A DNA stretch of 64,000 nucleotides. It comes from Natrinema salinisoli. Its GTDB lineage: Archaea > Halobacteriota > Halobacteria > Halobacteriales > Natrialbaceae. Shown piece by piece: positions 51,460 through 60,477 of the stretch. Numbering within the stretch: position 1 is the stretch's first letter; the number at the start of each line of letters is the position of its first letter. The notes beneath the pieces were generated by a model. That model saw only the letters and a list, made by a program, of their open reading frames with translations. It did no database searches and had not been told where the DNA came from. Position numbers and translations under genes: made by a program. The stretch is from NCBI RefSeq assembly GCF_020405205.1, contig NZ_CP084469.1:2914001-2978000 (forward strand), in the 5' to 3' direction.

Positions 51460-52464
51460 TCAGGCGTCCCGGCCGAGTTCCGCCAGCAGATGCGAGACGT
51501 GAACTCGATCGCTCGTGCCTTCGTGCATCTCGAAATCGATGTCCGCGGCCAACTGGTGGATCTCGGCGAGCTGGTCGCCCTGATACCGCTTGCGAGCGAT
51601 GCGGAGGATCGCCTCGAGCACCTCGTTGCCGTCCAACCCTTCGTCGACGAGCAGGTCGTCGAGAGTCGACCGTGCGTCCGTAAATTCGCCGGCTTCGGCG
51701 TCGTCGAGCATCGACTCGATCTCCTCGTCCAGACCGACCTCGCCGATCGTCTCGTAGGCCGCGCTCATCGTGAGCTCGCCCTCGTCCTCGACGGTCGTCT
51801 GGGCAGCCAGAATCGCCTGCCGGAGGTTGCCGTTGGCATAGCCCGCGACGAACTCGAGGCTGTCGTCGTCGTAGTCGACGCCCTCGGCCTCGACGATTCG
51901 CTCGAGGACGGTGACGATCTCCTCGCTGGTCGGCGAGGGGAAGGAGACGGGGAAACACCGCGAGCGGATCGGCGGGATGAGCTTGGTGGGCTGGCGCGTC
52001 GCGACGATGAACTGCGTCGTCCGGTGGTGTTGCTCCATGATCCGGCGCAGGGCCTGCTGGAAGTCCTCGCGGACGTCCTCGGCGTTGTCCAGGAGGACCG
52101 TCGTGTAGCCGCCCGAAACGGGCGCGTAACTCGCGGACTCCTTGAGGACGTGGTTGATCATGTCCCGCTTGGACATCGAGGAGCGACCGACGAGGAAGTG
52201 CTCGAAGCGGGGATCGTTCTTGATCTCGGTCTTGGTCCGGCCGAAGAAGTCGGCGACGTTGATCTCGACGAAATCGTTGTCAGGGTCCTCGTGTGCCTCG
52301 CGGGCCAGTGCGCGCGCCGCCGCGGTCTTCCCGCTCCCGGGCGGTCCCTGCAGGAGGAGGTTGATCGGCTCCTCGACCGCTCGCTGTAAGTACTCGCGAG
52401 CGTCGTCCTGTGGCAACTCGGCCAGCTCCGGGGCGTGGGTTTCGGTCCACAGCGGCGCGTCCAT
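51460..52464 (-). CDS. rfcC: AAA clamp-loader ATPase, replication factor C small subunit-like
   Basis: A 334-residue ATPase of the RFC family that loads PCNA onto DNA. Walker A is GPPGSGKT (residues 40-47). The Walker B position reads TVLLDNAED rather than the usual DExx. Sensor and arginine-finger-like residues appear in LIPPIRSRCFPVSF. A C-terminal collar domain follows (about 215-334). Haloarchaea have two small RFC-like subunits plus a large one; this looks like the second small type (RfcC). The N terminus MDAPLWTETHAPELAELPQD matches. PCNA is encoded at 6283-7026. Confidence 0.82.
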   Translation of the reverse strand: MDAPLWTETHAPELAELPQDDAREYLQRAVEEPINLLLQGPPGSGKTAAARALAREAHEDPDNDFVEINVADFFGRTKTEIKNDPRFEHFLVGRSSMSKRDMINHVLKESASYAPVSGGYTTVLLDNAEDVREDFQQALRRIMEQHHRTTQFIVATRQPTKLIPPIRSRCFPVSFPSPTSEEIVTVLERIVEAEGVDYDDDSLEFVAGYANGNLRQAILAAQTTVEDEGELTMSAAYETIGEVGLDEEIESMLDDAEAGEFTDARSTLDDLLVDEGLDGNEVLEAILRIARKRYQGDQLAEIHQLAADIDFEMHEGTSDRVHVSHLLAELGRDA

Positions 52465-52518
52465 CGCCAGCGGATAGGGCCGGTACGGGTAAGAATCGGT
52501 CGGTTATCGATCGGTCCG

Positions 52519-53640
52519 CTATCCGCCGGTCGACTCGTTCCCGGTACTGCCGTCGCTCGAGCCGTCGCCCGCGTCCGCGAGCGTGAACGTCGTTCGGACC
52601 GGCTCGCCCTCGTGTTCGATCGGCGACGCGGAATCGACATCGCCCGGAGCGCCGCCGTAGAGCGTCGCCGTCAGTTCGTCGTCCTCGGCGACGGAGGCGT
52701 TCTCCGAGAGATCGACGGTGACGTTCTCGTGTTCGCCGGGCTCGAGTTCGCCGCTCGTTCCCAGTACCGTGCCGTTCCGTTCGACGGCGACGAACCCCGT
52801 CTCGGGGATCGCGGCGGCGACCGTCACGCTCTCATTGCCTGCGTCGTCGACGGTGACGCTCGGATCGGTGTGGAACTCGAGTTCGATCGGCGCGACCGCG
52901 CCGTCAGCGTCGGTGTAGACGCCGATCGTCCGGTTTCCGGGCGCTGCACCGCTCGTGTCCGTCTCGAACGTCACCGTCCGCGATTCGCCGCCTTCGAGTT
53001 CGAGCACCTGCCGCTCGAAGACCGCTCCGTCGATGCGAACCGTGATGGCCTGTTGGGTCTGGAACTCGGTCGGGTTGCGAATCTCGGCACTGAGTTCGAT
53101 GGTCTCGTTCGTCGTCGCGTTCGCGGGCGCGTCGATCGAGTCCACGACGAAGGAGTCGCCTCCGATGGGTTCCTCGCTCGTCGTCACCGTCGCGGTGTCG
53201 CTGACTGGGAACCCGTCCTCGAGGTAAGGGCGATCCTCCTCGCCGTCGGTCGCCTCGTACGCGTAGCCGTCCTGCTCCGAGGTGTCTCGGTGGACCGTCG
53301 CCGTGAGCTGGCCGACGAGTTCGCGGGGCGCCTCGTCGTCGCGCTCGACGGTGACGTTCTCGTGGCTGCCGGATTCGAGGCGGTCGGAGACGGCGAGCGT
53401 CTCGCCGCCACTGCCAGTGATGACGACGTAGCCACCGTCCGACAGGGAGACGGACTGAATCGTGACGTTGGTCCCGTCGCCCTGTTGATCCTCGAACGTG
53501 ATCGAGGCCTCGGGATCCTGCTCGACGCCGAAGATGGCGGGCGCCTGGCCGACGATGATACCGGCCGCGAGTACGACCGCGATCGCGATCAGGATGGCGA
53601 TGATCCGCTTGAGCGTCCCGAACGTCAATCTCGAACTCAT
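52519..53640 (-). CDS. Membrane-anchored surface protein with DUF7282-like and CARDB-like domains
   Basis: A 373-residue protein with an N-terminal anchor helix (IIAILIAIAVVLAAGIIVG, about 12-30) and an extracellular beta-domain region. Residues about 40-150 (ASITFEDQQGDGTNVTIQSV, GGYVVITGSGG, SGSHENVTVERDDEA) and about 265-350 (GFVAVERNG, LEPGEHENVTVDLSE) resemble paired DUF7282-type repeats; a CARDB-like domain lies between them (FVVDSIDAPANATTNETIEL). The C terminus is Ser/Gly/Asn-rich with no second anchor. The function is unknown. ATG 53640 was chosen because the longer frame from 53757 lacks a hydrophobic start. Confidence 0.65.
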   Translation of the reverse strand: MSSRLTFGTLKRIIAILIAIAVVLAAGIIVGQAPAIFGVEQDPEASITFEDQQGDGTNVTIQSVSLSDGGYVVITGSGGETLAVSDRLESGSHENVTVERDDEAPRELVGQLTATVHRDTSEQDGYAYEATDGEEDRPYLEDGFPVSDTATVTTSEEPIGGDSFVVDSIDAPANATTNETIELSAEIRNPTEFQTQQAITVRIDGAVFERQVLELEGGESRTVTFETDTSGAAPGNRTIGVYTDADGAVAPIELEFHTDPSVTVDDAGNESVTVAAAIPETGFVAVERNGTVLGTSGELEPGEHENVTVDLSENASVAEDDELTATLYGGAPGDVDSASPIEHEGEPVRTTFTLADAGDGSSDGSTGNESTGG

Positions 53641-53941
53641 TGGGTGTCGTCGGTTGTCGTTTCGTACCGGACGAAGGTAAAATGCGCCGTCCGTTCGCAG
53701 GACGGTGGCTCGTTCCGCGACGGGTTGCCCGAATAGGCGCCAGTTACGACAGTTCACCCGCCCCGTTCGTCGTTGGAACTGACGCTGCGCCGGAAAAAGA
53801 TTCCAACGCTCGAGACGGGATCAGTAGCCGACTTAACCCCGATCGACCGCGGTTCCCAGGTACTGAGGCTGGTGGGACGAGCGAGATTGACGCTCGAGCG
53901 ATCCGAAGCCGGTTTAGTCGCGGCCCGCGGAGCGTGTACCG
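53641..53941. other. Intergenic region, surface protein to rnz
   Basis: A 301-bp stretch between divergent genes. It should hold both promoters. agccgacttaacccc near 53825-53839 is a weak TATA-like candidate. I see no gene or tRNA here. Confidence 0.45.
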
Positions 53942-54868
53942 ATGCCACTGCGCGTGACGTTTCTGGGGACAGCGGGGGCGATTCCGACGACCGAGCGGAA
54001 TCCGAGTAGCGTCTTCGTCGCCCGGGACGGCGAGGGGTTGTTGTTCGACGCCGGCGAGGGAACCCAGCGTCAGATGATGCGGTTCGGGACGGGATTTTCG
54101 GTCTCGCACCTGTTCGTCACGCACCTCCACGGCGATCACGTGCTCGGGATTCCGGGCCTGCTCCAGACGATGGCCTTCAACGATCGCGAGGAGCCCCTCG
54201 CGATCCATACGCCCCACGGCACGCGCGGCCAGCTGAAATCGCTCGTGAACGCGCTCGGGAACCGGCCCTCGTTTCCCGTGCGGATCAGCGAGGTCGGCGG
54301 CGGCGACGTCGCCTACCGCGCCGACGAGTACGAGGTCCGCGCGTTCGACACCGACCACGACACCCGGTCGGTCGGCTACGCGCTCGTCGAAGACGACCGC
54401 AAGGGCCGGTTCGACCGCGAGCGCGCCGAAGAACTCGGCGTCCCGGTCGGTCCCAAGTTCTCGCGGCTTCACGAGGGCGAGTCCGTCGAACTCGAGGACG
54501 GCACCGTCGTTGACCCCGAGCAGGTGGTCGGCGAGCCCCGCCCCGGCCGCTCGATCGTGTACACCGGCGACACCCGCCCCGCGGAGGCGACGATCGAGGT
54601 CGCCGACGACCCGGACCTGCTGATTCACGACGCGACCTTCGCCGACGATCGCGCCGATCGAGCGACCGACACGGCTCACTCGACGGCTCGACAGGCCGCC
54701 GAAATCGCAAACCGGGCGGGCGCGGACCGGCTCGCACTGATGCACCTCTCCTCCCGGTACGCTGGCAACACCGACGATCACGAACGGGAGGCCCGCGAGG
54801 TATTCGAGGGAACGGCGTTCGTCCCCCACGACGGTGAGAAACTCGAACTTCCGTACCTCGACGACTGA
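53942..54868 (+). CDS. rnz: Ribonuclease Z
   Basis: Metallo-beta-lactamase-fold endonuclease that removes the 3' trailer of pre-tRNA. MPLRVTFLGTAGAIPTTERN at the N terminus and the zinc motif THLHGDHVLG (His61-His66) identify the short RNase Z form. Further ligands lie in FDTDHD, VYTGDTRPAEA and LMHLSSRY. An exosite-like helix region (GRFDRERAEELGVPVGPKFS) is also present. At 308 residues it has normal length. It is followed by convergent minus-strand glycoside hydrolase genes. Confidence 0.95.
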   Translation: MPLRVTFLGTAGAIPTTERNPSSVFVARDGEGLLFDAGEGTQRQMMRFGTGFSVSHLFVTHLHGDHVLGIPGLLQTMAFNDREEPLAIHTPHGTRGQLKSLVNALGNRPSFPVRISEVGGGDVAYRADEYEVRAFDTDHDTRSVGYALVEDDRKGRFDRERAEELGVPVGPKFSRLHEGESVELEDGTVVDPEQVVGEPRPGRSIVYTGDTRPAEATIEVADDPDLLIHDATFADDRADRATDTAHSTARQAAEIANRAGADRLALMHLSSRYAGNTDDHEREAREVFEGTAFVPHDGEKLELPYLDD

Positions 54869-54952
54869 TCGATCGCCCGTTCGGCCGGCGTTCGAGACAG
54901 CTCCGGGAGCGCTGACGACTCGTGTCCGATCCGCTTCGATGGCGATCCGACC

Positions 54953-56431
54953 TCAGATCTCCTCGAGCAACTCGAGGATGTCCGAGAAGCCGAAACGGCC
55001 GTTCCCGTCGAAGTCGAACTTCTCGGGGTTGTTCCGGACGCCGTCCGAATCCCGGTGCTCGAAGAGGGCGTTGACGTCGCCGTGAGTCGTCTCGTTGTCC
55101 CCGTTGACGTCCTCGTACAGACCGTCGTCGTCGAGATCCCGGGCCTCGTACTCGCCGACCGAGATCGTGTCGTGGCCGGACCCGCCGCTCTTCTCGTCGA
55201 CGATCGCCGCGTACTCCTCGATGAGGTGGCCGGACTCGCTCGCGTAGAGCTGGAACCCGTCGTGGTCCTGGGTTTCTTCGAGGACGACTTGCCACGGGAG
55301 GACGGCGTTGCAATCGTACTCGTCGGCGACGTCGTACCACGACGCGAGCGTCTCGTTTTTCGTCTCGAGGTCGTGCTGGGTGTCGTCGACGTTGAACTCG
55401 CCGAGGTAGGCGGGCTTGCCGATCTCCTCGTGGGCGTCGACGACGCGGTTCCGGATGTACGCCGCCCCCTCCTCGAGCGGGAAATTCCAGTGATCCGGAT
55501 ACAGGTGGAACGAGCAGGCGTCGATCGTCTCGATCGAGTGGTGGTCGACGTAGTCCTGCCCGTCCCAGTTGCCGTCCGGGTACTCGTCCTCCCGGGTTCC
55601 GTAGTAGTGGCCCTCCGACCCCGTCGAGACGAGGTGATTCCCGTCGAGGTCGTTGACGTACGTCGACATGTCTTCGAACCAGGTCCCGAGGATCTCGCGG
55701 TGTTCGGGCGACTCGAGGGAGTCCATGTCGTCGGGGACGTCGTCCTGCTCGAGGCGCGGTTCGTTGGCCAGTTCCCAGAGTGCGATGGTGGGATCCTCGC
55801 GCCACTCGATTCCGCTGATCGAGTTCTCCCGTGTGAGGATGGTTTCGACGTGGGTACGGTACATCTCCCGGGTTTCGTCCATCGTGTAGAACTCGTAGCG
55901 CGACTCGCCCCCGGCCCACTCGGCGTACTGGAGCATGCCGCCCTCGTGGTCCCAGTTGTCCACGAGCGTCGCGATGAGCCTGATGCCCCGCTCCCTGGCC
56001 GCTTCGATCAGGTAATCGAGGTTCTGGAGGGCCTCCTCGTTGTACTCGCCGGGTTCGGGCTGGAGTGCGAGGGGACCGTCTTTCCCCTCGCCGTGCGCCC
56101 AGAACCGGACGAGGTCGATCCCCAGCTCCTGGTAGAGATCCAGGACGTCGTCGATGCGTTGCCTGGTTCCCTCGTATTCGTGGGTGATCCAGAAGTTGTT
56201 CGCCCCGTTGAAGTAGACCGGTTCGCCGTCGACGACGAACTCGGTTCCGTCGGTCTCGACGAACGCGAGGTCGTCGGGGTCGGTCATCGGCTCCGCGGCT
56301 GCCGCTGCAGTGCCGATGCCCGTCGAGGCGATCGCCGCACCGGCGCCGATCGCTTTGACGAAGCGGCGACGGGTGTGCTGTGCTGTTCGATCAGTCGTGC
56401 GACCGTCCGCAATCGATTCGTTCCTGGTCAT
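54953..56431 (-). CDS. Tat-exported GH5-type glycoside hydrolase (mannanase-like) with dockerin-like module
   Basis: A 492-residue extracellular enzyme. The Tat signal TRRRFVKAIGAGAAIAS lies at about 20-36. The catalytic TIM barrel spans about 58-415: VYFNGANNFWI opens the domain, acid/base Glu224 sits in LANEPR and nucleophile Glu345 in LGEFNVDD, as in clan GH-A. The opening and LVDNWDHEGGM resemble GH5 endo-beta-mannanases. After a short Gly/Ser linker, residues about 428-492 form a dockerin-like module with two Ca-binding loops, DVNGDNETTHGD and DFDGNGRFGFSD. Closely similar modules end the next two genes. It is the last gene of the five-gene block; 317 bp separate it from the preceding one. 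Mannan is the likeliest substrate but this is inferred. Confidence 0.85.
   Translation of the reverse strand: MTRNESIADGRTTDRTAQHTRRRFVKAIGAGAAIASTGIGTAAAAAEPMTDPDDLAFVETDGTEFVVDGEPVYFNGANNFWITHEYEGTRQRIDDVLDLYQELGIDLVRFWAHGEGKDGPLALQPEPGEYNEEALQNLDYLIEAARERGIRLIATLVDNWDHEGGMLQYAEWAGGESRYEFYTMDETREMYRTHVETILTRENSISGIEWREDPTIALWELANEPRLEQDDVPDDMDSLESPEHREILGTWFEDMSTYVNDLDGNHLVSTGSEGHYYGTREDEYPDGNWDGQDYVDHHSIETIDACSFHLYPDHWNFPLEEGAAYIRNRVVDAHEEIGKPAYLGEFNVDDTQHDLETKNETLASWYDVADEYDCNAVLPWQVVLEETQDHDGFQLYASESGHLIEEYAAIVDEKSGGSGHDTISVGEYEARDLDDDGLYEDVNGDNETTHGDVNALFEHRDSDGVRNNPEKFDFDGNGRFGFSDILELLEEI
54962..55117 (-). repeat. Dockerin-encoding direct repeat, copy 1 of 3
   Basis: A 156-bp segment that is nearly identical to 56758-56913 and 58408-58563, on the same strand. 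It encodes the two calcium-binding loops and adjoining helices of the dockerin-like module at the end of a GH5 gene. Confidence 0.85.
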
Positions 56432-56748
56432 GTGTATCGGGATTCGTCTTCGCCGAGCGGTCGCTGTGGGTCACCGGACACACGCACGCGTACCGAGCGA
56501 TCGGTAAGTGGTCGATCCGTGACTGGCGATCGCCAGTGCTCGCGTTGCTCGTTCGGCATCCGGTTTCGCACGTCGTCCGCGTTCCGGGACCGGCCGAGAG
56601 TTGGGAGCCGGTAACGGCGATTCCGTCTCGGCTCCCGTTCTCGGTCCGACTACACTCGCTCTACCCCGTATTTGTACAAGTATTTTTATTAGGAAATAAT
56701 TCGTTTTCCTCGGCCATATGTAATTTTTCTGTCCTCCCGCGACCCCGT
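56432..56748. other. Intergenic region between the first two GH5 genes
   Basis: A 317-bp stretch. A strongly AT-rich block (about 56670-56735, including tatttttattagg) contrasts with the GC-rich remainder. On the minus strand it offers CCTAATAAAAATA as a possible TATA element, though it is about 250 bp from the next start codon. A long leader or an unrecognised regulatory segment is possible. Confidence 0.45.
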
Positions 56749-58254
56749 TCAGAGCTCCTCGAGCAACTCGAGGATGTCCGAGAAACCGAAACGACCGTTG
56801 CCGTCGAAGTCGAACTTCTCGGGGTTGTTCTGGACGCCCTCGGAGTTCCGATGTTCGAACAGAGCGTTGACGTCCCCGTGGGTCGTCTCGTTGTCCCCGT
56901 TGACGTCCTCGTAGCGGCCGTCGCCGTCCCTGTCGTAGGCCCTGTGGTCGCCCAGATCGATCCAGTCGGAGTCGCCGCCGCCGACGAACGTGTCGTCTTT
57001 CGTGTCCTCGAGCCACTCCCGAACGAACCAGCCCATCTGTTCGGGGTCGTCTTTCAGTTCCCACGGTTCGGCGGCCCCCTCGCCGGGCGAGTCGAAGAAG
57101 GTCGGAGCCCACGTGTCGTCGAAACACCAGGCGAGCCAGCCCATGTTCTCGTAGGACTCCATCCACTCGCGAACGGGTTCTCCCCAGTCGCTCGTCGTGC
57201 CGGAATCGACGTTTTCTTCGAATTCCTCGGCGGGATCCCACCCGAATTCGGTGACGACCACTGGGACGTCATCGGCCGGCGCACCGTACTCCGGATCGAA
57301 CGGGCCGACCTCCTCGGTGTCGCCTTCCGACCCCCGTTCGACCGTCTCGTAGGGGAGTCCGTGGGCCGGATAGATGTGGGCGGCGTAGATCAGGTTCTCG
57401 CCCTCGAAGGGGTACTCGGGGGCGAACTTGGTCCGAGAGGTCCAGTCGGGTGAGCCGATGACGATCGGCGTCTCGGGAGCGTCGTTCCGAATCAGGTCGA
57501 CCCACGACTGCGCGGTATCGCGCCACAGCAACCACTCGTCTTCGCGCGTCCGAATATCCGGCCCGTGCTCCCCGTACGACGACCACGTGACTGGGAGCGT
57601 CGGTTCGTTGTACAGTTCGAAGAGGACGTTCTCGTCGTCGGCGAAGGCCGGGGCGACCGCGCCCCAGAACTCCGTCAACAGGTCGTCGGTGTCGACGTGT
57701 GGATCGAACCCGAGGCCGTCGAGGCTATCGGCCCACCCGTCGTCGACCATTCCTTCCCCGTGGGCCATCGCCTCCACGTACGGTCGAATGAGGTGGAAGT
57801 CGATCATCGCGTAGACCCCCCGGTCGGCCAGCAGGTCGACGGCCGGCCGCAACAGGTCCTCCACGATGTAGTCCGTTCCCTCTTCGTGGACCGCGTCCTC
57901 CCCGACCGGGAGCCTGACGACGTTCGGATGCCACCGGTCCCCGTCGGTCGCGTGCTCGAGGATCTCCCGCTGACTCTTCGGGAACCACGACGCGTCGATG
58001 TAATCCAGCGACGCCGGCGAGAGGCCGCGAAGTTTCACTCGCTTCCCGTCCTCGGTGACGATCCACTTGCCGTCGGTTCCCAGTCGCGGCGTCGGGTTGT
58101 CCACGGCCGCTACCGATCCCGACAGCCCGCCGAGTGCGAGCCCGGCCGCGCCGACGCCCGCCGCTTTCACGAACGTCCGTCGCGTCGGTCGGAGCGATCC
58201 CCGATCTCCCCGTTCTGGTTGCCGATTCTCTCCCGTAGTGTTATGATCTACCAT
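56749..58254 (-). CDS. Tat-exported GH5-type glycoside hydrolase (cellulase-like) with dockerin-like module
   Basis: A 501-residue extracellular enzyme. The Tat signal is TRRTFVKAAGVGAAGLALGG (about 24-43). The GH-A catalytic domain (about 55-420) starts RLGTDGKWIVTEDGKRVKLR, has VNVVRLP-like VVRLPVGED, acid/base Glu217 in LYNEPT and nucleophile Glu336 in VTEFGWD, a pattern of GH5 endoglucanase-type enzymes. Residues about 437-501 are the dockerin-like module (DVNGDNETTHGD and DFDGNGRFGFSD loops), almost the same as in both neighbours. The ATG at 58254 is 32 bp from a good TATA element, so the mRNA is nearly leaderless. It probably acts on beta-glucan or a related polymer outside the cell, tethered by a cohesin partner. 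Confidence 0.85.
   Translation of the reverse strand: MVDHNTTGENRQPERGDRGSLRPTRRTFVKAAGVGAAGLALGGLSGSVAAVDNPTPRLGTDGKWIVTEDGKRVKLRGLSPASLDYIDASWFPKSQREILEHATDGDRWHPNVVRLPVGEDAVHEEGTDYIVEDLLRPAVDLLADRGVYAMIDFHLIRPYVEAMAHGEGMVDDGWADSLDGLGFDPHVDTDDLLTEFWGAVAPAFADDENVLFELYNEPTLPVTWSSYGEHGPDIRTREDEWLLWRDTAQSWVDLIRNDAPETPIVIGSPDWTSRTKFAPEYPFEGENLIYAAHIYPAHGLPYETVERGSEGDTEEVGPFDPEYGAPADDVPVVVTEFGWDPAEEFEENVDSGTTSDWGEPVREWMESYENMGWLAWCFDDTWAPTFFDSPGEGAAEPWELKDDPEQMGWFVREWLEDTKDDTFVGGGDSDWIDLGDHRAYDRDGDGRYEDVNGDNETTHGDVNALFEHRNSEGVQNNPEKFDFDGNGRFGFSDILELLEEL
56758..56913 (-). repeat. Dockerin-encoding direct repeat, copy 2 of 3
   Basis: The same 156-bp unit as copies 1 and 3, at the 3' end of the second GH5 gene. 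Encoded differences are few (for example HRNSEGVQ against HRDSDGVR). Confidence 0.85.
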
Positions 58255-58280
58255 ATTTACTATCACGCATGGTTCGAAGT

Positions 58281-58290
58281 CAAATATAAC
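58281..58290 (-). promoter_or_regulatory. TATA element of the second GH5 gene
   Basis: GTTATATTTG on the minus strand is centred about 32 bp before the ATG at 58254. It implies a separate promoter for this gene, so the block is probably not a single transcript. Confidence 0.5.
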
Positions 58291-58398
58291 TTACTCAAGC
58301 GTGTAATAAAATGTCGCTCGAGCGCGGATACTGTGCGAGTGCGACGCTACTGGAACGGGGTCTCGACTGCGGTCGCTCGTATCCCGAAGCGCTCTGCG

Positions 58399-60477
58399 TT
58401 ATATCCGCTCGAGCAACTCGAGGATGTCCGAGAAGCCGAAGCGGCCGTTGCCGTCGAAGTCGAACTTCTCGGGGTTGTTCTGGACGCCGTCGGCGTTTCG
58501 GTTCTCGAAGAGGGCGTTGACGTCGCCGTGGGTCGTCTCGTTGTCCCCGTTGACGTCCTCGTAACGGCCGTCGCCGTCGAGATCCCGCGCCTCGTACTCG
58601 CCGACCGATATCGTCTCGTTGCCGTCGCCGCCGTCGTCCCCGTCACCGATTGTCCGCGTGTCGAAGGGAACCTTGTCGTTTTTGTGCTCCTCGAGCATCT
58701 GCTTGATGTAGACGCCGCTGTCCTCGCCCCCGATCAGGTCCCACTCGCAGGGAAGCTCGTCGCATCCGACCGGGAGGTCCTCGAAGGGCGTGTCGTAGAA
58801 GTTGTCGTTGACGAGGTCGAGTTCGCCCTCTTCCGGCGCGTTCGGGTTGTCGAACATCTTCGGCAGCCAGCGGACGTCGGCACACCAGCCGACCCAGCTG
58901 ATTCGGTCGTCCTGCTCGACCTGGTCGAGGAACGGAACACCGTACTCGGGGAGCGTCCCCTGCCCGGTGGTCGTCCCGCGCAGCCAGTGGGAGACGTCCG
59001 CGTCGTTGATCCAGCCGAACTCGGTGATCGCGACGGGGTGGTGCTCCATCGCGTTCTGCAGACCCGCCGCCTCGTAGGCTTCCCAGCCGTAACACTCCTG
59101 CTCGTAGGGGTCGTCCTCCACCGGGAGATAGGGGCTCTCGAGGTCCTCGCCGGTTTCGGCCTCGACCGCGTCGGGGCTCTGGTAGTTCGTGTCGTTGAAC
59201 CAGTTGTTCATCTGGCTGACGTCGTGGCCCGCGTAGTTGTGCCAGGTGACGGCGATGTTGTCGTAGCCCGCGTCGTTGAAGTTCCGCCAGTGAAGCGCCT
59301 GCACCGACTGACACCAGCCGGGGACGCCGACCAGCAGGACGCGATCGGACTGGTACTCCCTGATCTTCTCGATGATCGGTCCCATGAACTGATCGAGGAA
59401 CGTGTCCCAGAGGGGCTTCTGCTTGAACGCCCCGCAACCCTCGACGGGACCCCAGATCCCCGGCGCGGTCGGCTCGTTGTACGGCTCGAAGAGCACGTGC
59501 TCCATCTCGCCGTAGCGCTCGGCCACCACGTCCCAGAACATGAGGACTTCGTCGAGCAGCTCCTGGTTGACCGTCCAGTTCTCGTACGCGTACGGCGTGC
59601 CCTCGAGGTTGCCCTCGCTAATCCCTTCGACGTAGTCGTCACCGGGCGTGTTCTCGATGTACGTCTGGTCGACGTACCCCCAGGAGCCGGGCGCGTCCTT
59701 GCCGAACATCTCGTGGCTGTTGTACGCCCAGTAGTTCGTGTACTCGCTGTTGTAGGGCAGGTGGTTCTCGGCGTAGGCGGGTTCCTCGATGCCCGGCGGC
59801 TGCTCGTGCCAGTGGCGGTGGTAGTCGACGATGCAGTAGACGCCGCGCTCCTTGCAGCGTTCGACGATCGGGTCGTAGTAGTTCTCGAGGTAGTCCTCGA
59901 GTTCTTCTCGCGTGAACGCCTGTGGCTGTGCCGGGCGCTGCTTGCGCCGGTCGTCGTCGACCGCCTGGGGCGACTCGAGTTCGCCGTACTCGTACTCGGG
60001 TCCGGTGTGTCCCATCGGGTGGTGCGAACCGTCGTCCTTCGTGCCGATGTCCTGTGGCTGTGCGGGAACCCGGATAACCCGCGGGTGCCAGCCGGCTTCG
60101 TTGTTCGTGACCATATCGAGGAGCTGTTCCGGCGTCTTCCCGCGGAGGTTCCGCGTCCGGTGGAGCCGCTTCGGATCGGGAATGCTGAGCCCCCGCATTT
60201 TGAACGTCTCGCCGTCCTCGTTGACGATTCGGTTGTCGTCGCTGACCGTCAGGTCCTGGAACTCGTCGAGCCCGCCGGCCGCCGCACTGCCGGCGAAGCC
60301 GGCGCTCATCCCGAGGCCGGCGACGCCCGCGGCGGCGGTCGTTCGCATCACGCTACGCCGAGTGAGGTTGATCGGCGACGTCGCGTCGTCCTCCGTCCGC
60401 TTCAGTACACTTCGTCGCGTGCTCTCGTTCGTCGGTTCGTCCGTCTGCTGCGCGTTATCAGTCTGTTTCATTGTCAT
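58399..60477 (-). CDS. Large Tat-exported GH5-like glycoside hydrolase with dockerin-like module
   Basis: A 692-residue extracellular enzyme. Two twin-arginine motifs occur in the leader (TRRSVLK at about 20 and LTRRSVMRTTAAAGVAGLG at about 39); only the second is followed by a hydrophobic stretch, so it is the likely Tat signal. The GH-A barrel (about 75-600) contains DNRIVNEDGETFKMRGLSIP, acid/base Glu335 in PYNEPT and nucleophile Glu486 in ITEFGW. It has insertions (for example around residues 145-190 and 230-300) that make it larger than most GH5 enzymes. Residues about 625-692 are the dockerin-like module (DVNGDNETTHGD and DFDGNGRFGFSD). It lies at the head of the three enzyme genes. The substrate is unknown. 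Confidence 0.82.
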   Translation of the reverse strand: MTMKQTDNAQQTDEPTNESTRRSVLKRTEDDATSPINLTRRSVMRTTAAAGVAGLGMSAGFAGSAAAGGLDEFQDLTVSDDNRIVNEDGETFKMRGLSIPDPKRLHRTRNLRGKTPEQLLDMVTNNEAGWHPRVIRVPAQPQDIGTKDDGSHHPMGHTGPEYEYGELESPQAVDDDRRKQRPAQPQAFTREELEDYLENYYDPIVERCKERGVYCIVDYHRHWHEQPPGIEEPAYAENHLPYNSEYTNYWAYNSHEMFGKDAPGSWGYVDQTYIENTPGDDYVEGISEGNLEGTPYAYENWTVNQELLDEVLMFWDVVAERYGEMEHVLFEPYNEPTAPGIWGPVEGCGAFKQKPLWDTFLDQFMGPIIEKIREYQSDRVLLVGVPGWCQSVQALHWRNFNDAGYDNIAVTWHNYAGHDVSQMNNWFNDTNYQSPDAVEAETGEDLESPYLPVEDDPYEQECYGWEAYEAAGLQNAMEHHPVAITEFGWINDADVSHWLRGTTTGQGTLPEYGVPFLDQVEQDDRISWVGWCADVRWLPKMFDNPNAPEEGELDLVNDNFYDTPFEDLPVGCDELPCEWDLIGGEDSGVYIKQMLEEHKNDKVPFDTRTIGDGDDGGDGNETISVGEYEARDLDGDGRYEDVNGDNETTHGDVNALFENRNADGVQNNPEKFDFDGNGRFGFSDILELLERI
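58408..58563 (-). repeat. Dockerin-encoding direct repeat, copy 3 of 3
   Basis: The same 156-bp unit as copies 1 and 2, at the 3' end of the third GH5 gene. Homology extends further right into the RYEDVN/EYEARDLDG coding part in copies 1 and 3. Confidence 0.85.
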
